64,000 nucleotides of DNA, taken from contig OZ017748.1 of NCBI GenBank assembly GCA_963969365.1, forward strand, positions 1,426,001 to 1,490,000. Direction: 5' to 3'. Under the pieces are notes generated by a model. It saw only the letters and a program-made list of their open reading frames with translations. It made no database searches and had not been told where the DNA came from. This DNA is from Asterochloris sp. CNOR1. Taxonomy: Eukaryota; Chlorophyta; Trebouxiophyceae; Trebouxiales; Trebouxiaceae. This document shows positions 23,101-36,800 of this stretch, piece by piece. How positions within the stretch are numbered: position 1 is the stretch's first letter; each line of letters starts with the position of its first letter. The position numbers and the translations under genes are program-made.

Positions 23101-24584
23101 GAAACATCTCCCTCCACCCCCAGGCGTCAGCAAACAGTGCTGCAGCACGCTGGCCTTGGGTGGCCAGCACCTGCGCATGGGCCTACACAGCAACAAGGGG
23201 TCTCAAGAATGGGGAGGCCAACTCTTCAGCGCTGCAGCAGGCACTTTTGTCTTGGTGGCACACAACTATCAATGAAACAGTTTGCGTCCTGCTCTACAGC
23301 CATGCAGCAGGCTCTGAGACGAAAGGCCGCCTTTAGAACAAGCTGATGTGCACAGCCTGGCTAGGGACTGCATGGGCAGGTTGGCTTGAACTCACGCAAC
23401 ACTATGACTGACAGCTCAGACGGCAGTCAGCAAACCTGGGAGCATTGACTGCAGGCTCCTGCCCCACACAGGGTTACCCTGCTGATTCGCCTGCTCACCG
23501 AGAGAGTCCATGGTAATATGGCAACCCTGCTTGTGAGCCACCAGCAAGCTGCTTTCGACCACAGCCCTGGCCCTACTGCAGAGGACTGTTGGAAAGGCAC
23601 GGCTGACCTAAGAAGCCATAGTGATGACGCCCTCCTGACGGGTAAATTGCAACTTGTCATTGAGCACGCTCCACGCTGCGTTCCACCGCTCACCAAACTC
23701 CTGTTCACAAATTGACCCACCTGCTGGAAGGCCTGCCTGACATGAGACCCCACAGTAATGTCAGTCTGCTGCTTGTGGGCCACCTCCAAGCTATCCTCCA
23801 CCGCCTGGGAGTACTTTTCAGATGCCAGCGCAGCCAGAGCTGTGTCCTCCCCATTCAGGGCAGACTCCTCACCCTGCCGCACGAAGGCTGACCTTCCCCA
23901 AATCTTCTCTGCAGTGTTGAAGCACCTTGACGTCAGTCAGCTCCGCCTCACTGAGCGTTGTGGGGTCTCTGTGTCACCTTTTGAGGCCTGTCAGTGTATG
24001 GCCTACTGTATTGAAAGGCTCTGTGCAGCTCATCAGGCTGAGTGGCGCCAATAGCAGGTTATTTTGAAAGGCACCAGAGCCACCCTGAGTGGCCAGTTCA
24101 TTTACTGTGTGCTCTTGGTGGTGGCTGGGGACTAACCTGCTGCCTGCGCCTCCTGCCCTGTCATGAGGTTGTGGTGCAGGGCCAGCTCGTACAGAGGGTG
24201 CCCCTCCAGGCCGTGCAGCCAGGTGCAGCCATACTCAACATGGGCAGCGGCTGTAGGCAGCTGCAGGGGAAGGCAGCATGGCTGTGTGAGTGCCTCCTGT
24301 GTGACTCAAAGCAGCTGCATGGGGTTGCCTGCAGTACTTTGCAGGTGTTTACAATATGGCTTCAGGCACAGCTTCATGGTTGCAAACAATGCTCCCATTG
24401 GCGTGTGCACCGCAACAAGCCGCATGCACACCTTGACGGAGTGTGCCCTGCCTCCCACACGGTTGCTGGCCTCCAGGACAGTGGCTGAGACCCTGTTGCC
24501 GCCCTCTTCTAAAAATGTTCTTGCTGCAGTTATGCCAGCAAAGCCTGCCCCAACAATCACAACTTTCTGCTGTGCTTGCGCCAT
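20198..24584 (-). CDS. Flavin-containing amine oxidase (polyamine/spermine oxidase type) with large low-complexity insert
   Basis: FAD enzyme oxidising polyamines or N-acetylpolyamines with H2O2 release. Exons right to left: 24432-24584, 24137-24260, 23721-23908, ~22980-23170, unresolved piece(s), 22281-22439, 21138-21962, ~20198-20600. FAD dinucleotide site: VVIVGAGFAGITAA, then LEASNRVGGRAHS. Substrate-site region: VEYGCTWLHGLEGHPLYELA. Middle: RLAQGLDVRLGSAVTRIEW, ADAVIVTVSLGVLK, LFCPALPPTKVAAINKLGFG. C-terminus: WIMGDEALAMEQLSD, SKWGTDELFRGSYAF, and VLLFAGDACHLQNYG..SAACFTGQDAA. About 230 Ala/Gln/Ser/Pro-rich residues are inserted after KIFLDF and before WARGFYTL, all within one 275-codon exon. 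The joins 23.0-22.4 kb and 21.1-20.6 kb are not settled. Divergent partner of REV1. Confidence 0.85.
20637..20888 (-). repeat. Tandem decayed duplication in amine oxidase intron
   Basis: About 20637-20700 (CTCAGAGCCCCAGAAGCGCTGCAG.. GGCATGGCACTCAGTCAG) is repeated at about 20787-20850, and part recurs again near 20845-20888 (CCTCAGAGCCCT..GCTGCAG). The repeats lie upstream of the last exon in the gene's direction. Confidence 0.65.
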
Positions 24585-24810
24585 GTGGCAGTGTGTCCTG
24601 ATGGATGTGGATGGTTCATGCAGTGCTCTGATCAGCAGGTGGGGTCGTTTGATCAGTAGCATCCAGACTGCAACAGACGATGAGCATCTTGACCTATTCA
24701 CAGCACAGCATGTGACGTGGTATCGGTCTGGCATGTCCTGCACTTGCAGCTGTGCCTCCTTGCACCTTTTCAGTCCCAGCTGCATCTGACGCCATCATTG
24801 CAGTCCCAGT
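24585..24810. promoter_or_regulatory. Shared bidirectional promoter, amine oxidase / REV1
   Basis: About 226 bp lie between the divergent start codons. No recognisable core element was found; the assignment rests on gene order. Confidence 0.4.
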
Positions 24811-27800
24811 ATGACAAATCCCACACAGAGGTCCTCAAAAATTGAGCCTGAGCACCAAGGGAGAACCCTGTTTGCCAGGCCTGCCGCAGAGGGGGAGGTA
24901 GAGCACCATGGAGGCAGCTTCAAAAAGTACATGGTCAACAAGAACCAGAAACTCCAGGAGCAGTTTGAGGAGCAGAGCGCAGCAGTACAGGCCACTGCTG
25001 GGCAGCAAACCTCAGACCTGTTCCGAGGCATCAGCATCCATGTCAATGGGTTGACGACGCCCTCACTGGCAGTAAGACTCACAGTGTCAGCATCCCGCCA
25101 GAAGTGGCAGGCAGTGCCCTGAGCCAGCAAGGCGCTGCAGGTCCTGGTTTCTAGTCCTTCTGGGAACGCACAGTGCTGCTCGACTCTGTGCAAGTGCTGC
25201 ATGGCGGCGCTGCCGGCAATGCTGTACTGTTCAAACAGCAGTTGAGGCACTCTGTGGCAGTCAAGTATTTTGTGCTGCAGCTGAGACCATCACTGCACTA
25301 CACCACACTTCTGCCTGCAAGGCAAGGCTATGCTGTGCAGTATGCTCCACACAAGGCACGTATCCTGTGCTGCAGGAGCTGGGGTAGGTCGTGGCGCTGT
25401 GTGACGGTGCTGCCTGCACTGCTGCATCGTGCAGATCTCGTCCTTGCACTATGCTGCAGGAGCTGAGGCAGATCATGGCCCTGCACGGCGGAACCTTTGT
25501 AGTCAACTATGCTCGCGCTGCGGTGACACACATCATCTGCAGTCATCTGACAGACCGTAAGGTCCAGCTGTTCAAGAAGATGAGGTGGGTCAATGGCATG
25601 CAGCAGCTCACGTATCTTCTGCACAGACTCTGACACGGCACAAGCATCAAGCTGCCTGGATTGGGGAGACAGAGGCACCAAATGCTGCTCCAAGCTGCCG
25701 GCCTGGGATGTCAGCAGATGAGGACAGTCGTCTGCATGGCTGCTTGCTTGCTGCAGGGATCCCAGGCCCATAGTGCGGCCGGATTGGATTGTTGACTCGT
25801 TGAAGGCTGGGGAGGTCCTGCCGGTGAGCAACCTCTTCTGTCCTTGCTCTGCCCAGACCTGGCACCACATCACAGGCAGCAGCTCTGCTACGCCATCATG
25901 AAATCTAAGGGGCTTTGTCTATATGATGCATTGGAATGGCCACTCCTGCATAAGACCAGAGATTGCTGTCTTTGTTTTGGACAAGCACGGTGTGCATCCC
26001 ATGCTCCCCAGCACCTTAGCTGGTTGCATCTGCAGTCTTTGAGATGGCAGTGGCCCACTCATGCTGAAGGGTGGCTCATGCTCTGCTCTACAGCCCAGGC
26101 GTTTGGTGATGTGCATGCAAAACCAGCAATACATCTCTGTTTGGTAGTCAGCTCAGCCTGTCTGTCTGTTTGCAGATCAAGGAGTATTTTCTTTGGAAGT
26201 TGCGAGACCAGCCTGGGCAGAGGACTCTTAGCTCATTTCAGGAGCAGCCAGACAGGGTCAATCGCTTAGGCATGCAGTCAGGGGCTACGCCTGTCAGCAT
26301 CACAGAGGTTCTGCCGCCCTCGCCTTATGGCAGCTTTTCAGGTGCACCCAGGCGTCAGCAGCAAGTTTCAGCAAGGCCTGCTGCTGGTGCGGGCACTGAG
26401 CAGCAGGTGCTGCATTCTGGGGGCCAGGCAGGCCAGCAGCTACAGCAGGAGCAGCTGACGGCTGCGCGAGAGGACCTGGCCGCTGGGGAGCATGTGCAGG
26501 GCCATCAGGAGCAGCTGACCTCTGAGCGGCAACAGCGGCCCGTGCAGCAGGCAGGCCAATGGCTGCCGCCACAGCAGCTGCCAGCTGGGCTGCAGGATCT
26601 GCATGCCAGGGGTCAGGAAGGCCAGCAGCCCAAGCTGGGGCAGTCTCAGCCAGCAGAGGATGCTGCTCAGGGCAATGCAGGAGGTGACCTGCTCGCTGCC
26701 CGTGGCGCTGCTGATGCATCCAGGGCGAATGCTTCCGACACAGCTGGCAGCGGCCTGCCGGAGCAGGCCGCTGCAGCAGCGGAGCAGTCAAATTTTCCAT
26801 TGCCTGAGGATCTGTGCTGTGCCCAGACTTGGCAGCCCCCAGGAAGCGCCCCGCAGCCTGCTGAGGGGCACAGCGCTTTGCCTGCTGCTGCTGCGAGGCA
26901 GCAGCAGGTTACAGAGGAGGGAAAGGTTGCGCTGGTTGCTGCTCAAAGGGACCGGCAGGCGTCAGCTGAGAGGCCGGCTGCACACGCTGGCCCTGCTGAG
27001 GAGGCATCTGCTGAGCCGCTGCCGCCCAGCAGGGGCCAGGGGCAGGGGTCAGTACCGCATGCTCTGGCCAGGGCCTCCTCACCTCAGCAGGCGAACACAC
27101 CTGGTGCTTGGCAGAGGGAGGCGTCTGCCCTTGTGGAGCCAGCCTTGGGTAATCACAGGCTGCCCCAAGAGCCGTTCGGCTGGGGTCAGGAGTCAGCAGG
27201 GCTAGAGGGCGGCCTGTTGCCCTCGCCACAGCTGGCAAGCCCACCTGTGGCCGGGCACGGGGAGGCCACTGCCCCTGTGGAGCCAGCCTTGGGTGACAGC
27301 ATGCCGCTCCAGCAGTTGCCCAGCTGGGGTCAGGACCAGGCAGGGGCAGTGGGTGGCACGCCGCCCTCGCCACAGATGGCAGGACCATCTGGCGCCACCA
27401 GGCTGACACGGCGCCAGCCAGAGGCCCCCGCCCCTGTAGACCCTGCCTCAGCAGAATACAGGCTGGCCCAGGAGCGCGCATCTGCTGCGCGGGCAGCGTG
27501 CGACCTGCTGCGTGGGCGCCCCAAGACCTCCAACGAGGATCCTTACTTCATGGACAGCTACTACAGGTCAGTGGTCGGACTCATGAATCAAAACGTTGGC
27601 ATGACCAGCGCTGAATGTAAGACCCCCTCACCTCATGTGGGCAGCCACAGGACCTGTTGCAAAGGGGCGGCACAAGTCAGCATGCACTGCCTGGGTTGCT
27701 CGTGGTCCTCAAGACCACAGATCTCTCAATGCATGTTGCACATAGGTCATGTTGTACACATGTCATGCAAGAGCATGCACAGCAAGCTGGGAGCTCTTAC

Positions 27801-30800
27801 AGCATGGAAGTTGCTACTGTGCTATGCGGAAGCAGCTATCAATGTGTCAGCCGGCAGATTAACCATTTGTCGCAACAGCTTCGAGGCCTTGATCGTCTCA
27901 TGGCCACTGGCTTGCAAGGCAGCTGAAGCTCTGCACTGTTGGCATGCTGCTGGTGGTGTGGTGTTTCTTTGAGTGTTTGCCACTCCAGCTGCTGCAAAAG
28001 ACCATGAGCACGAGGTGCATCAGCCCAGCTCAGGGCTAGCTGGGCACAGCACATCTGCTCATGCCGTGGAGTCTTCTCCAGGCTCACCAGGCTTGCCCCT
28101 CATGCTGCGCAAGTGCTCGGCCGACTTCACCTCCTGGCAGCTCTTCAGGGCATCTCTGATCAGCTCTGATCCATTGTGCTGGCATGCTGCAGGTCTCCTC
28201 ATCTCTTGTTCATTGTTTGCATTGCTGGCTGGCTAGGCATTGCAACCATGGTGTACGGTGGGGTGATCAACCCCGCATGCCGCTGCAGGTCTTCTCGCCA
28301 CTTATCTGGTTGGGTGCATTGCCAGCTGGGCAACATTGCTGGCATGTTGCTGCAGGTCCTCTCGCCTCTCGTTCATTGGGCGCTGGAAGCAGCGCTTTGA
28401 GCTGATGCATGCCCAGCAGGCGGAGCACGCCCCGCAGCCGCCGTCCATGCAGCAAAGCGCGCAGGCAGCAGCTGCTCAGCTGTTTGGAGGCGCAAGCGCA
28501 GCTGCTGGTGAGAGCATTAGCAAAGCGCTTGTCACTATCTGCAACCACACGGGCCAGCAGCGCATGGCGCCTCCAGCCCCACTGCTAATAGCAGCAGACA
28601 CTGCCAGCCATCATCATCCCTAATGCCAGACATGCAAGGCACCTCCTGTTGCCCACTCAATCGCTCACAGTGGGTGATTCATCTGCCTCATGGCTTGCAA
28701 CAGTGTCCACCTTAACCTGCATAACCTTTGCTGTGCCCGCAGCCCAAGCTGCCATGGCAGAGCTGTTCACTCCTGTGCTGAACAAGTGGCGCTTGCTGCT
28801 GGTGATCATTGCGTCCAAGCGAAAGATGCCAGCAGGCAGTACTGATTAATCTTTCCGTGCCTTGCTCAGCCAGCAGGATGAGGCTTACTAGCCTGCCCCT
28901 GTGCTGTGCAGCCAGGCCACCATCATCATCTGGAGACGGGCTGCTCCACTGCCTAAGCTGCTGCCTCGCCTGAGTGGCAGCCCCCTCCCCCCTCCCCAAT
29001 GGTCTGCCCATGCAGGTAGCACAAGCAGCCTGCCACCTTACAGAAGCTAAGATGACACTGTGCTGCACTGCAGTAAAGCGCTCGCAGAGGGCTGTCATTC
29101 ACCTGGACATGGACTGCTTCTTCGCCTCCGTAGCAGAGCTGAGCGACCCCGTGTTCAAGGGCAAGCCCCTCGCGGTGTGCCACTCCAACAATGCACAGGG
29201 CAGCGCTGAGATCTCCAGCGCCAATTACGAGGCGCGGAAGTACGGCATCTACGCTGGCATGTTCATGGCGCGGGCCAAAGCACTGTGCCCGCACCTCATC
29301 GTGCTGCCCTATGACTTTGACAAATACGAGGTTGTCGCTGAGCAGGTGCGCCGCCGTGTAGTGAACTTGAGTAAATAGGGCTGTAGCCCAGCAGGTGGCC
29401 TGGCTACGTGGGGGCCTGTGCTCATCTCACTGTGCAGCTGCCATATGAGTCTGGTTACCCCAACATTGGCACTGCAAGGTTGCAGCTAAGCAAAGGCGCA
29501 ACCTCGGAGGCTGTGGGAAAGATTGCTGCCTCAGAAGCTGGCGACTGGGAGGCAGGATGGGTTTGTGCTCACCCACACCAAAACTTACTGGTGGAGCTCC
29601 TCAGCTGAGAGTTAATCCTAAATGACCTGCCATACATGGTGGACCCTGCTCCTTTTGCTTGTTTGTGCATGAAATTGCTGAAAGGTGCAGCCTTGCATGA
29701 AGCCTGCACCTGTATCTTCAGATACCTGCAACTGCAGAGGGGCTGGTGACGCTGAGCTGCTTGGCTGCAGGTATATAAGATCCTGTTGAAGCACACAGCC
29801 TGCGTGGAGCCGGTCTCCTGCGATGAGGCCTTCCTGGACGTCACTAATTTGGGTGACCCTCAGGTATGGGCAGAGTTCAGGCGCGCTGCTGCGTGTCTGC
29901 TCCCAGGAGGGCCCTCGACTGTGTCTTTTGGTCGGGTGTCAGCAGTCCGTCAGCATGTCATGACTGTCAGCTCGGATGCCAGCAAGCCCATAGCCTGAGT
30001 TACGTAGGATGTAGGTGCCTGCAGGCATGCCTTCTGCATGCACAGGGGTGTGACTGCAGCTACCACAGCAGGCACTCAGCATAAAATCCGCTTGCATGCC
30101 GCATGTCAGCCTGCAGATGACAGCTTGCCTGCATGGCCGCAGGCCAGTCGCACAGCATCAGTTTGCTGCTGTTTGCCATGCTCTCCAGCTCTGTTGAGCA
30201 TCCATGGGCCTTCATGCCTTACATTCACTGCTGCAGGCCATCGCCCTCAGCATCCGGCAGGAGATTAAGGCTGCCACGGGGTGCACTGCCAGTGCAGGCA
30301 TCTCCTGCAATAAGCTGCTCGCAAAGCTGGCCACCAACCAGGCAAAGCCTGATGGCCAGTTCTTGTTGACCCTGGAGCAGGTGAGCTGAATGGGAGGTCT
30401 TGCCAAGCCACTATGTCCTGCCTGAGGCACGTGCATGTTTATGTCCACACGCTAAGCCTGGCAACCCCAAGAGGCAGGCCACCTTGACCCTGCCTGATGA
30501 TAGTTATGCCGAGTTTTGTGTTGCACTCTGCTGACTTGGAAAACTACATCCACAGAGGGCAGACAGTGATCAGAGCCTGCATACGCTGCCCCGTTCAACA
30601 TGTCTGTGCGTTTGTGCTGCATTCACCTGGAGCAGGCTGCCCTGAGAACAGTCATGTCAGGCTGTCACCTTTGTTGCACCACCCTGACATGAACACCTGC
30701 GTCCACTTTGGGCAAAGATTGATCAAGGCCTTTATGCGCCGCGCGTTGAACCACTTCAGTCTGCTGGAGCTGCACATTGATACGGAGCTGTAGCCTCCCA

Positions 30801-33800
30801 CCCACTTGAGCAGCCCCGTGTAACAAGCGGCTGTCTTGTCACAGATATGTGCTGACTGCTAAGGGCATTAATAGCCTTGAGGTGCTCTGCACTGCAGGCG
30901 GCTGATTTCATGACGGACATGAGTGCACAGGATCTCCCAGGCGTAGGCCCTGATCTGAGCGACAAGCTGGCTCATATTGGGGTACGCACAGTGCTGGACG
31001 TGCGCCTGAGCAGCAAGGACGCCCTGCAGCGAGCATGCGGCACCACCAAGGGTGAGACGCTGCCAGTGCTGAGCCTGTTTGTGCGCATGTGTTGGTTTTC
31101 AAGGCCCTGACGAGGGCGTGGCGTCCTATGGGCCGCCGCAGCCCAATTCGCGTGTCTGAAGTGTGCAAGGCTGGGCATGTGCCTGCGCAGCAACCAAGAG
31201 ACCCTGCAGCCGGCGTGTGGGGCCACTGAGGATGGTAGGCTGCACTGCCACTCTTGCTGGAGCCCTTCTATCTGGTTCATGCTTTGACTGACCCTGCGGC
31301 AGGGCCACTAAGGGTGAGGGGCCAGCAGTACACGGAGCCAGCCTTGCTTTGTGCCCATGGCTTTACCCTGACGCATATACATTCCTTTAATGTTGTTGAT
31401 GGCTATGTGCAGGCGCTCAGGTGTGGGCAACTGCCCATGGGCGCGACGACAGGCCAGTGGAGCCTCCCAAGCATCGCAAGTCTGTGGGAGCCGAGTGCAA
31501 CTGGGGCATCCGCTTCACCTGCGATGCAGATGCGCTGACTTTCCTGGACCAGCAGGCTGTTGAGCTGAGTAGCAGGATGCAAGGTGGGGCCAGAATGCGG
31601 CCTTTTCCTTGTGCTGGCTGGCAAAGTTGCCGATGACCTGAGCAGCAGGGTGTAGCGTGGGTGTTGACATGGGCGCCCTTGCATGCGACGAAAGGTTGTG
31701 GGCTCAGTCCGCAAGCATCATCTCCCACAGCCATGCTGAGAAGCAAGATGCATGGGTCAATCGCATGGTTCCCTGCAAGCTGTGTGAGGGTGACTCATGG
31801 CGTCAAGCTTACAGGCATCAGACGGCTGCCAACATTTGACATTACAGAGCAGTTCGTGCCAAGCTGAGCACTGTGACGACATTGCAGAGCATCCGCGGCA
31901 TCATTTATAAAATGCATATGTTGGTGGCATCAACAGCTGCCATTGTCTGATACTATGCTTTGTGTTGCTCCCTGCAGCTGTGGGGATCAAGTGACGCATG
32001 CTAGGTGGCTGCCTGCCTCATAGCAGCCGTGAACTGAGCATTGCAGCTGTCCACAGCTTTTTAAGGGGCGTGCTACAGCAGCTTGGTCTCCCTATTGCTG
32101 TGGTCTCAAAACAGAGCTGCCTGTCCTCGCAGCTGTATGATGACTATGTGTGCTGCCTGCAGCTGTGGGGGTTCATGATGCGCACATTTAGTCCGAAGCT
32201 TATAAGTTTTCGTTCTGGAGGCAGGACATTGAGCCGTGACAAGCCATACTTTGCCTGGCTGCAGAGGCACTCTGCACAGAAACCAGGCTAGGGGCACAGC
32301 AAACAGAGTGGCCGCTGGGGCCAGAGCTTACACTACAAGGGCTCCTGTCCACTGTGACGAGCCACTCGCTCTCCTGCAGTCCTGCCACAGTGCGCTTTCA
32401 TGAAGCGCACTGTGCTGCCGGTCTCTGCTGCCTCTATCTGGGGGCCTCTCTTGTTGCAGGTGATGCCTGCCTCTGGAGCTGTAGCATGTGCAGTTGGCTG
32501 AAGCTGCAGCTGTCAGTTCTTCCTGCACAGGCGCGCAGTCACTCCCAGCATCATGTCCCATGGCTGATGGTGCCTGTTCCTGCGGGCAGCTTGACTATGT
32601 TGTCCTCCAATCTTGCAGCTGTGGGCGTCAAGGGCCGTACAGTCACCCTGAAGATCATGCGGCGAAAGGCCAATGCCCCTGAGCCGCCCAAATTCATGGG
32701 GCACGGAAGCTGTGACAATTTCACCCGGTCCAAGACGCTGGCGCGCTACACAGATGCACCGGCAGACCTGGCGCGGGAGGGAAAGGACATGCTGCTGGCC
32801 ATGAGACTGGATGCCACCCAGATCCGTGGCATTGGGCTAAATGTGAGTTGTAGGTGACAGGAAAATATTCTTCAACTGGCAGCATTCTGTGGGGATGCCA
32901 TCAGGCAGGTTCTGTGTCAGGCCTGGATGAGACCTAGGCTATTGCTGCCCTCAGCTGGCGGCAACCTTGACAAGGCCGCTCAGCTCTGTATAGTGTTGCT
33001 GCAAACATTCCATGAACCCCTGCAGGTGACAAAGCTGGATACAGACACCAAGTCAGCCTCTGCCCGCCCTGGCGCCGCTGCCCCTGCCAAGGGCGCAGCC
33101 CCTCCCCCAACAGCCCACAACCCCCACACGTGAGGCCATGTAATGAGTACGCCCTTGTGCTGCTGCTTGCATCCCACTTTGAGGGAGGCCAGCATGGCTG
33201 CGCCACATAAAAGCATGCTGACAGCTCATTGCACTGACAGCTGCACAAGCCAAGGGTGCAGCCTCTTCCCTACCACGCACAATCCCCACACGTGAGGCCA
33301 TTTCTCAAACATGTAGAGAACTGCCTCAGCCATGTGCATAGGCATCCCCTGCACGACTCCCATTTGTGAGAAGCTGACACCATCAGCTGTCATTCACTGA
33401 AACCCTCAAAAGCAATAGGCATCACCCTCACCTGACCAGCCAAGGACCTGCTGGCCTTTCTGCCGGGCACGCCTCCAGGTTTCAGAGCTGAGGGAGCTGT
33501 CTGACTTGTGCCAAGTCATCAAACGCTACTGCAGGGACAAGTGGTCACGCTTCTGGCAGGACAAGCCGCAGCACTGGGGCCCACCCCCTGGCGCGGTGCA
33601 GGGCACTCACCTGGACCACACAGTGGCACGCCCGCCCCAGGGTGGCAGCAAACCTCGTCAGGCTGCGCAGTCCCCACCTCAGGCAGCTTTGGGACCTTCA
33701 GCCCTCAACGCTGAGGCAGCGGCTGAGGCAGTGCCCCTGCCAGTGCCTGCTGCCCCCTCAGCAGCTAGACTGGCTGGCACAGAGGCCCAAGGCCTTGATA

Positions 33801-36800
33801 CAAAGGCACCGCCTGCCGCAAAGACCTCTCGTGAGAGCTCCAGTCAGCAGCGGGGGGCTGCAGTGTCGTCTGCACCTGCATGTGGTGCTGCGCCTGGCAA
33901 GCGGGCCCTGCCTCCTGTGCCGCGCTTCAATCTGTACAGCCCCACCAAGGGCGGCCTGCAGGCCAAGCCTGCGCCCAAGAAGTCGCAGCAGCCCCAGCAG
34001 AAGTCGCTGCAGGAGGTGCTGTGCCAGAGGCAGCAACAGCTGGCTGCTGGGGTGGGTGCCGAAAAGGGTAGCACAGGTGACTCAGCAGCATTTCGTGCCG
34101 TGCATGTATGTCGCAGCTTGCATGTGGTACACAGGCCACCTGCTGCCTTCCCAGCCAATGATCTGAACAATGTGTCAAACCCAGCCCAAGACACCAATGT
34201 TGCCTTACTCTCCTGAGACCATCAGCGTCAACTGCAGGTAGCAGCCCACCGCAATTCACCTCAGGAATGCCTGGGCCAGTGCCTGGGGGCAAAATAGTGC
34301 TGCCGGCAGCACCAGCTGCTGCCCTCCAGTCTGCTGCGGGGCTGTCGCTGACAGAGCAGCATGAGAGGCGCATGGCGGCAAAGAAGAGGCGGGATCTGGA
34401 GCAGCTCATGGGTGCAAAGCTTGAGCAGGTGCGCTGGTCAGCTCTGGTGTGAATGATGTGCAGCTTTGATGAATGGAAGCAGGCCCTGGGATCCTACTGA
34501 TTGTGTCTTCCGCAGGTGGGTGGGGGTGCGCATGAAGCAGTGTCTGCAGCTCCTGGCAGACATGTGCTTCAGCTTGCGGTCTCAATTAGAGCAGCCGTTG
34601 ACGAATGAGCTTGAGTAGGTGGATGGGATCCAGGAAGTGTGGGGCATGCTCAGCTTGATTGACTGCAGCAGGTCGTGGGCTTGCAGCCTGAACAACTGCG
34701 TGTGCACCCCTGCGAGCAGTGTCTGCTGACTGAGGTGGGTTGCACGTGCTGGGTGATATCAGGTTGCCTGAAGCTGTCAATGTCAAGGGTGTGCCAACTG
34801 CAGCAAGGAGCAGATCTGGAGCAACATCAAGCTGCTCAGAGCGTCAGGTGGGGCAATAACGTGCATTGGTTGACTGTTACCTTGCGCCTGCAGGATTCTG
34901 TCCTGCACCCCCAAGAAGGTGCCTGCAGTCCAGATACCAATGCCTTGTTGTGCAGAGTGCTACGTGTCAGTCGGGTCGCGGAGCTTGCGGCACTTCTGAA
35001 ACCCCAAATTTGCTCTGCAGATTGATGCTCGTCAATACGCCGAGCTGCCTGAGGAGCTGCAGCGTGAGTTGCTGCAGCTGATGCCCACCAGCCAGGAGCG
35101 AGCAGAAGGTGCCCAGGCTGGCACCAGTAGGGCCGTGCTGGAGGGGCAAGCTGGCCATGGGGCCCCCACTGCTGCTGGCAAGGACTCGGTGCCAGATAAC
35201 AAGGCCTCAGATGCTGCTCCTGACCCCACTCCTGCTGGCAATGGCAGCCAGCTGGGGACACTCCTTGGGGCAGCCCAGGCTGCTGCCTTGGAGCCTGTGG
35301 CATCCTCCGCTCAGCATACATCTGGTGGGCCCGCCCCCATGGCTGCTGGAGGCGCAGGCACTGCTGCCATGGCTGGCAGGCCCCCAATGATGACTCCAAA
35401 AACTAGCTTTGCAGCCAAGCTGGCCAATCTGAGGGAGCAGGTGGGTGACCCTGCTCCTTTGGAGGGGGACAGGCGCCTGGACCAGTCAGAGCCCCTGTGG
35501 GACAATGAGGCTGTGCTTGCTGAGGCAGCCGAGCTGGAGAAAGCCACCCCTGCAGCCAAGACGCGGTCAGGGCCCCACAGTGGCCATGGGACGGCACTGC
35601 ACCACCTGTCAGCCCCAGAGCTGAGGCTGGCAGGCTTCGGCGAGAGCCTCACTTCACCCGGTCATCAGCTGCTGGGCTCTGTAGATGAGCAACAGGCAGA
35701 GTTTGGCTCTGGGGTTGGCGGCGCTCCCCAACAGAGAGCCAGAGGCCAGGCTTCAACCGAGAATTTGGAGCAGTGGAGGCCCACACTGCAAGGCCAGCGT
35801 GAGCAGGCACATGCTGCCTGGGACGCTGCGGCCAGCAGCAGCTGCTCGTCTGAGCTGGTGCTTCAGGGAAGTGCAGACGCCGCCTCTGATGTTAAGGCCA
35901 TGCAGGAGGAAGCCAGCGCAGACAGCCCACAGCTGCGCTTGCCGGAGGGGCAAAACAAGGCTGCTGGGACAGAATCAGCAGCCGCTGGCAGTTGGCCTCC
36001 CGTACCCGCGGCAAGCAGCCCAGGGGCTGTTGGCAGGCAGCCTCCTGCCTCTGACTCCAGCAGCCCTGGGCTTGCTGGCTCTCCTGTTGCGGATGCAGAT
36101 GCCCCACTGTCTGCTGAGCATGGCCCTCAGGTGGCTGCCGAGATCTGGGCTGAAGCAGCAGCGGCAGGGACTCATGCTGGGCCCTGCGGTGCAGCAGCAG
36201 GAGCTGGTGCTGGGGCACAGCGGGGCCTGCCCCCTGTGTCGCAGCTGGACCAGAGCATTTTGGAGGAGCTGCCCCTGCAGCTGAGGAGGGAGCTGGAGTT
36301 TGCTTATGGTGAGCAGCTGTGGAGTCCCTGTTGGGCTAGCAGCTCAGGTGGGAGCTGGCACTTGTGCATGGTGAGCAGGACCCAGCTAGCTGCGCAGCTT
36401 GTTGATTTGCATTGAACATGAGATGGGATGCAGCACAGCCTGTGCCATCAGTCGTGAGCTGTACTTTGCGCAGGTGAGCAGGTCTGTGACTGATGGCCTT
36501 TTTGGTGCCCACCTAAATGCTCAGCTTGAAGTTCAGTGTTGTTCAGGGTGAGCAGGAGCAGGTGAGCTGTCACCCTGCCTGTGTTATAATTTTGTGTGGC
36601 TCTGTGCCTGCGACTTCATAGCATGTCAGGTTTTGAAAGTGGCATCTGGTGTCGGCAGCCACTGCCCTTTTCTGCGCTGCCTGTCGGCATGCATGCCAGC
36701 ACAGCAGGGGCATCTTGACAGGCAATCATTGTGGCTGCCTGCTGTCCAACTACACACCTCTGACCTGTGACAGATGCCCTGCAAGCATCGACCCGCATGG

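Noticed and set aside
27567-27972. Continuation of the REV1 low-complexity exon to a stop at 27972
   Set aside because: The frame stays open by chance after the GTCAGT donor; skipping to 28356 restores the conserved YYRSSRLSFIGRWK sequence.
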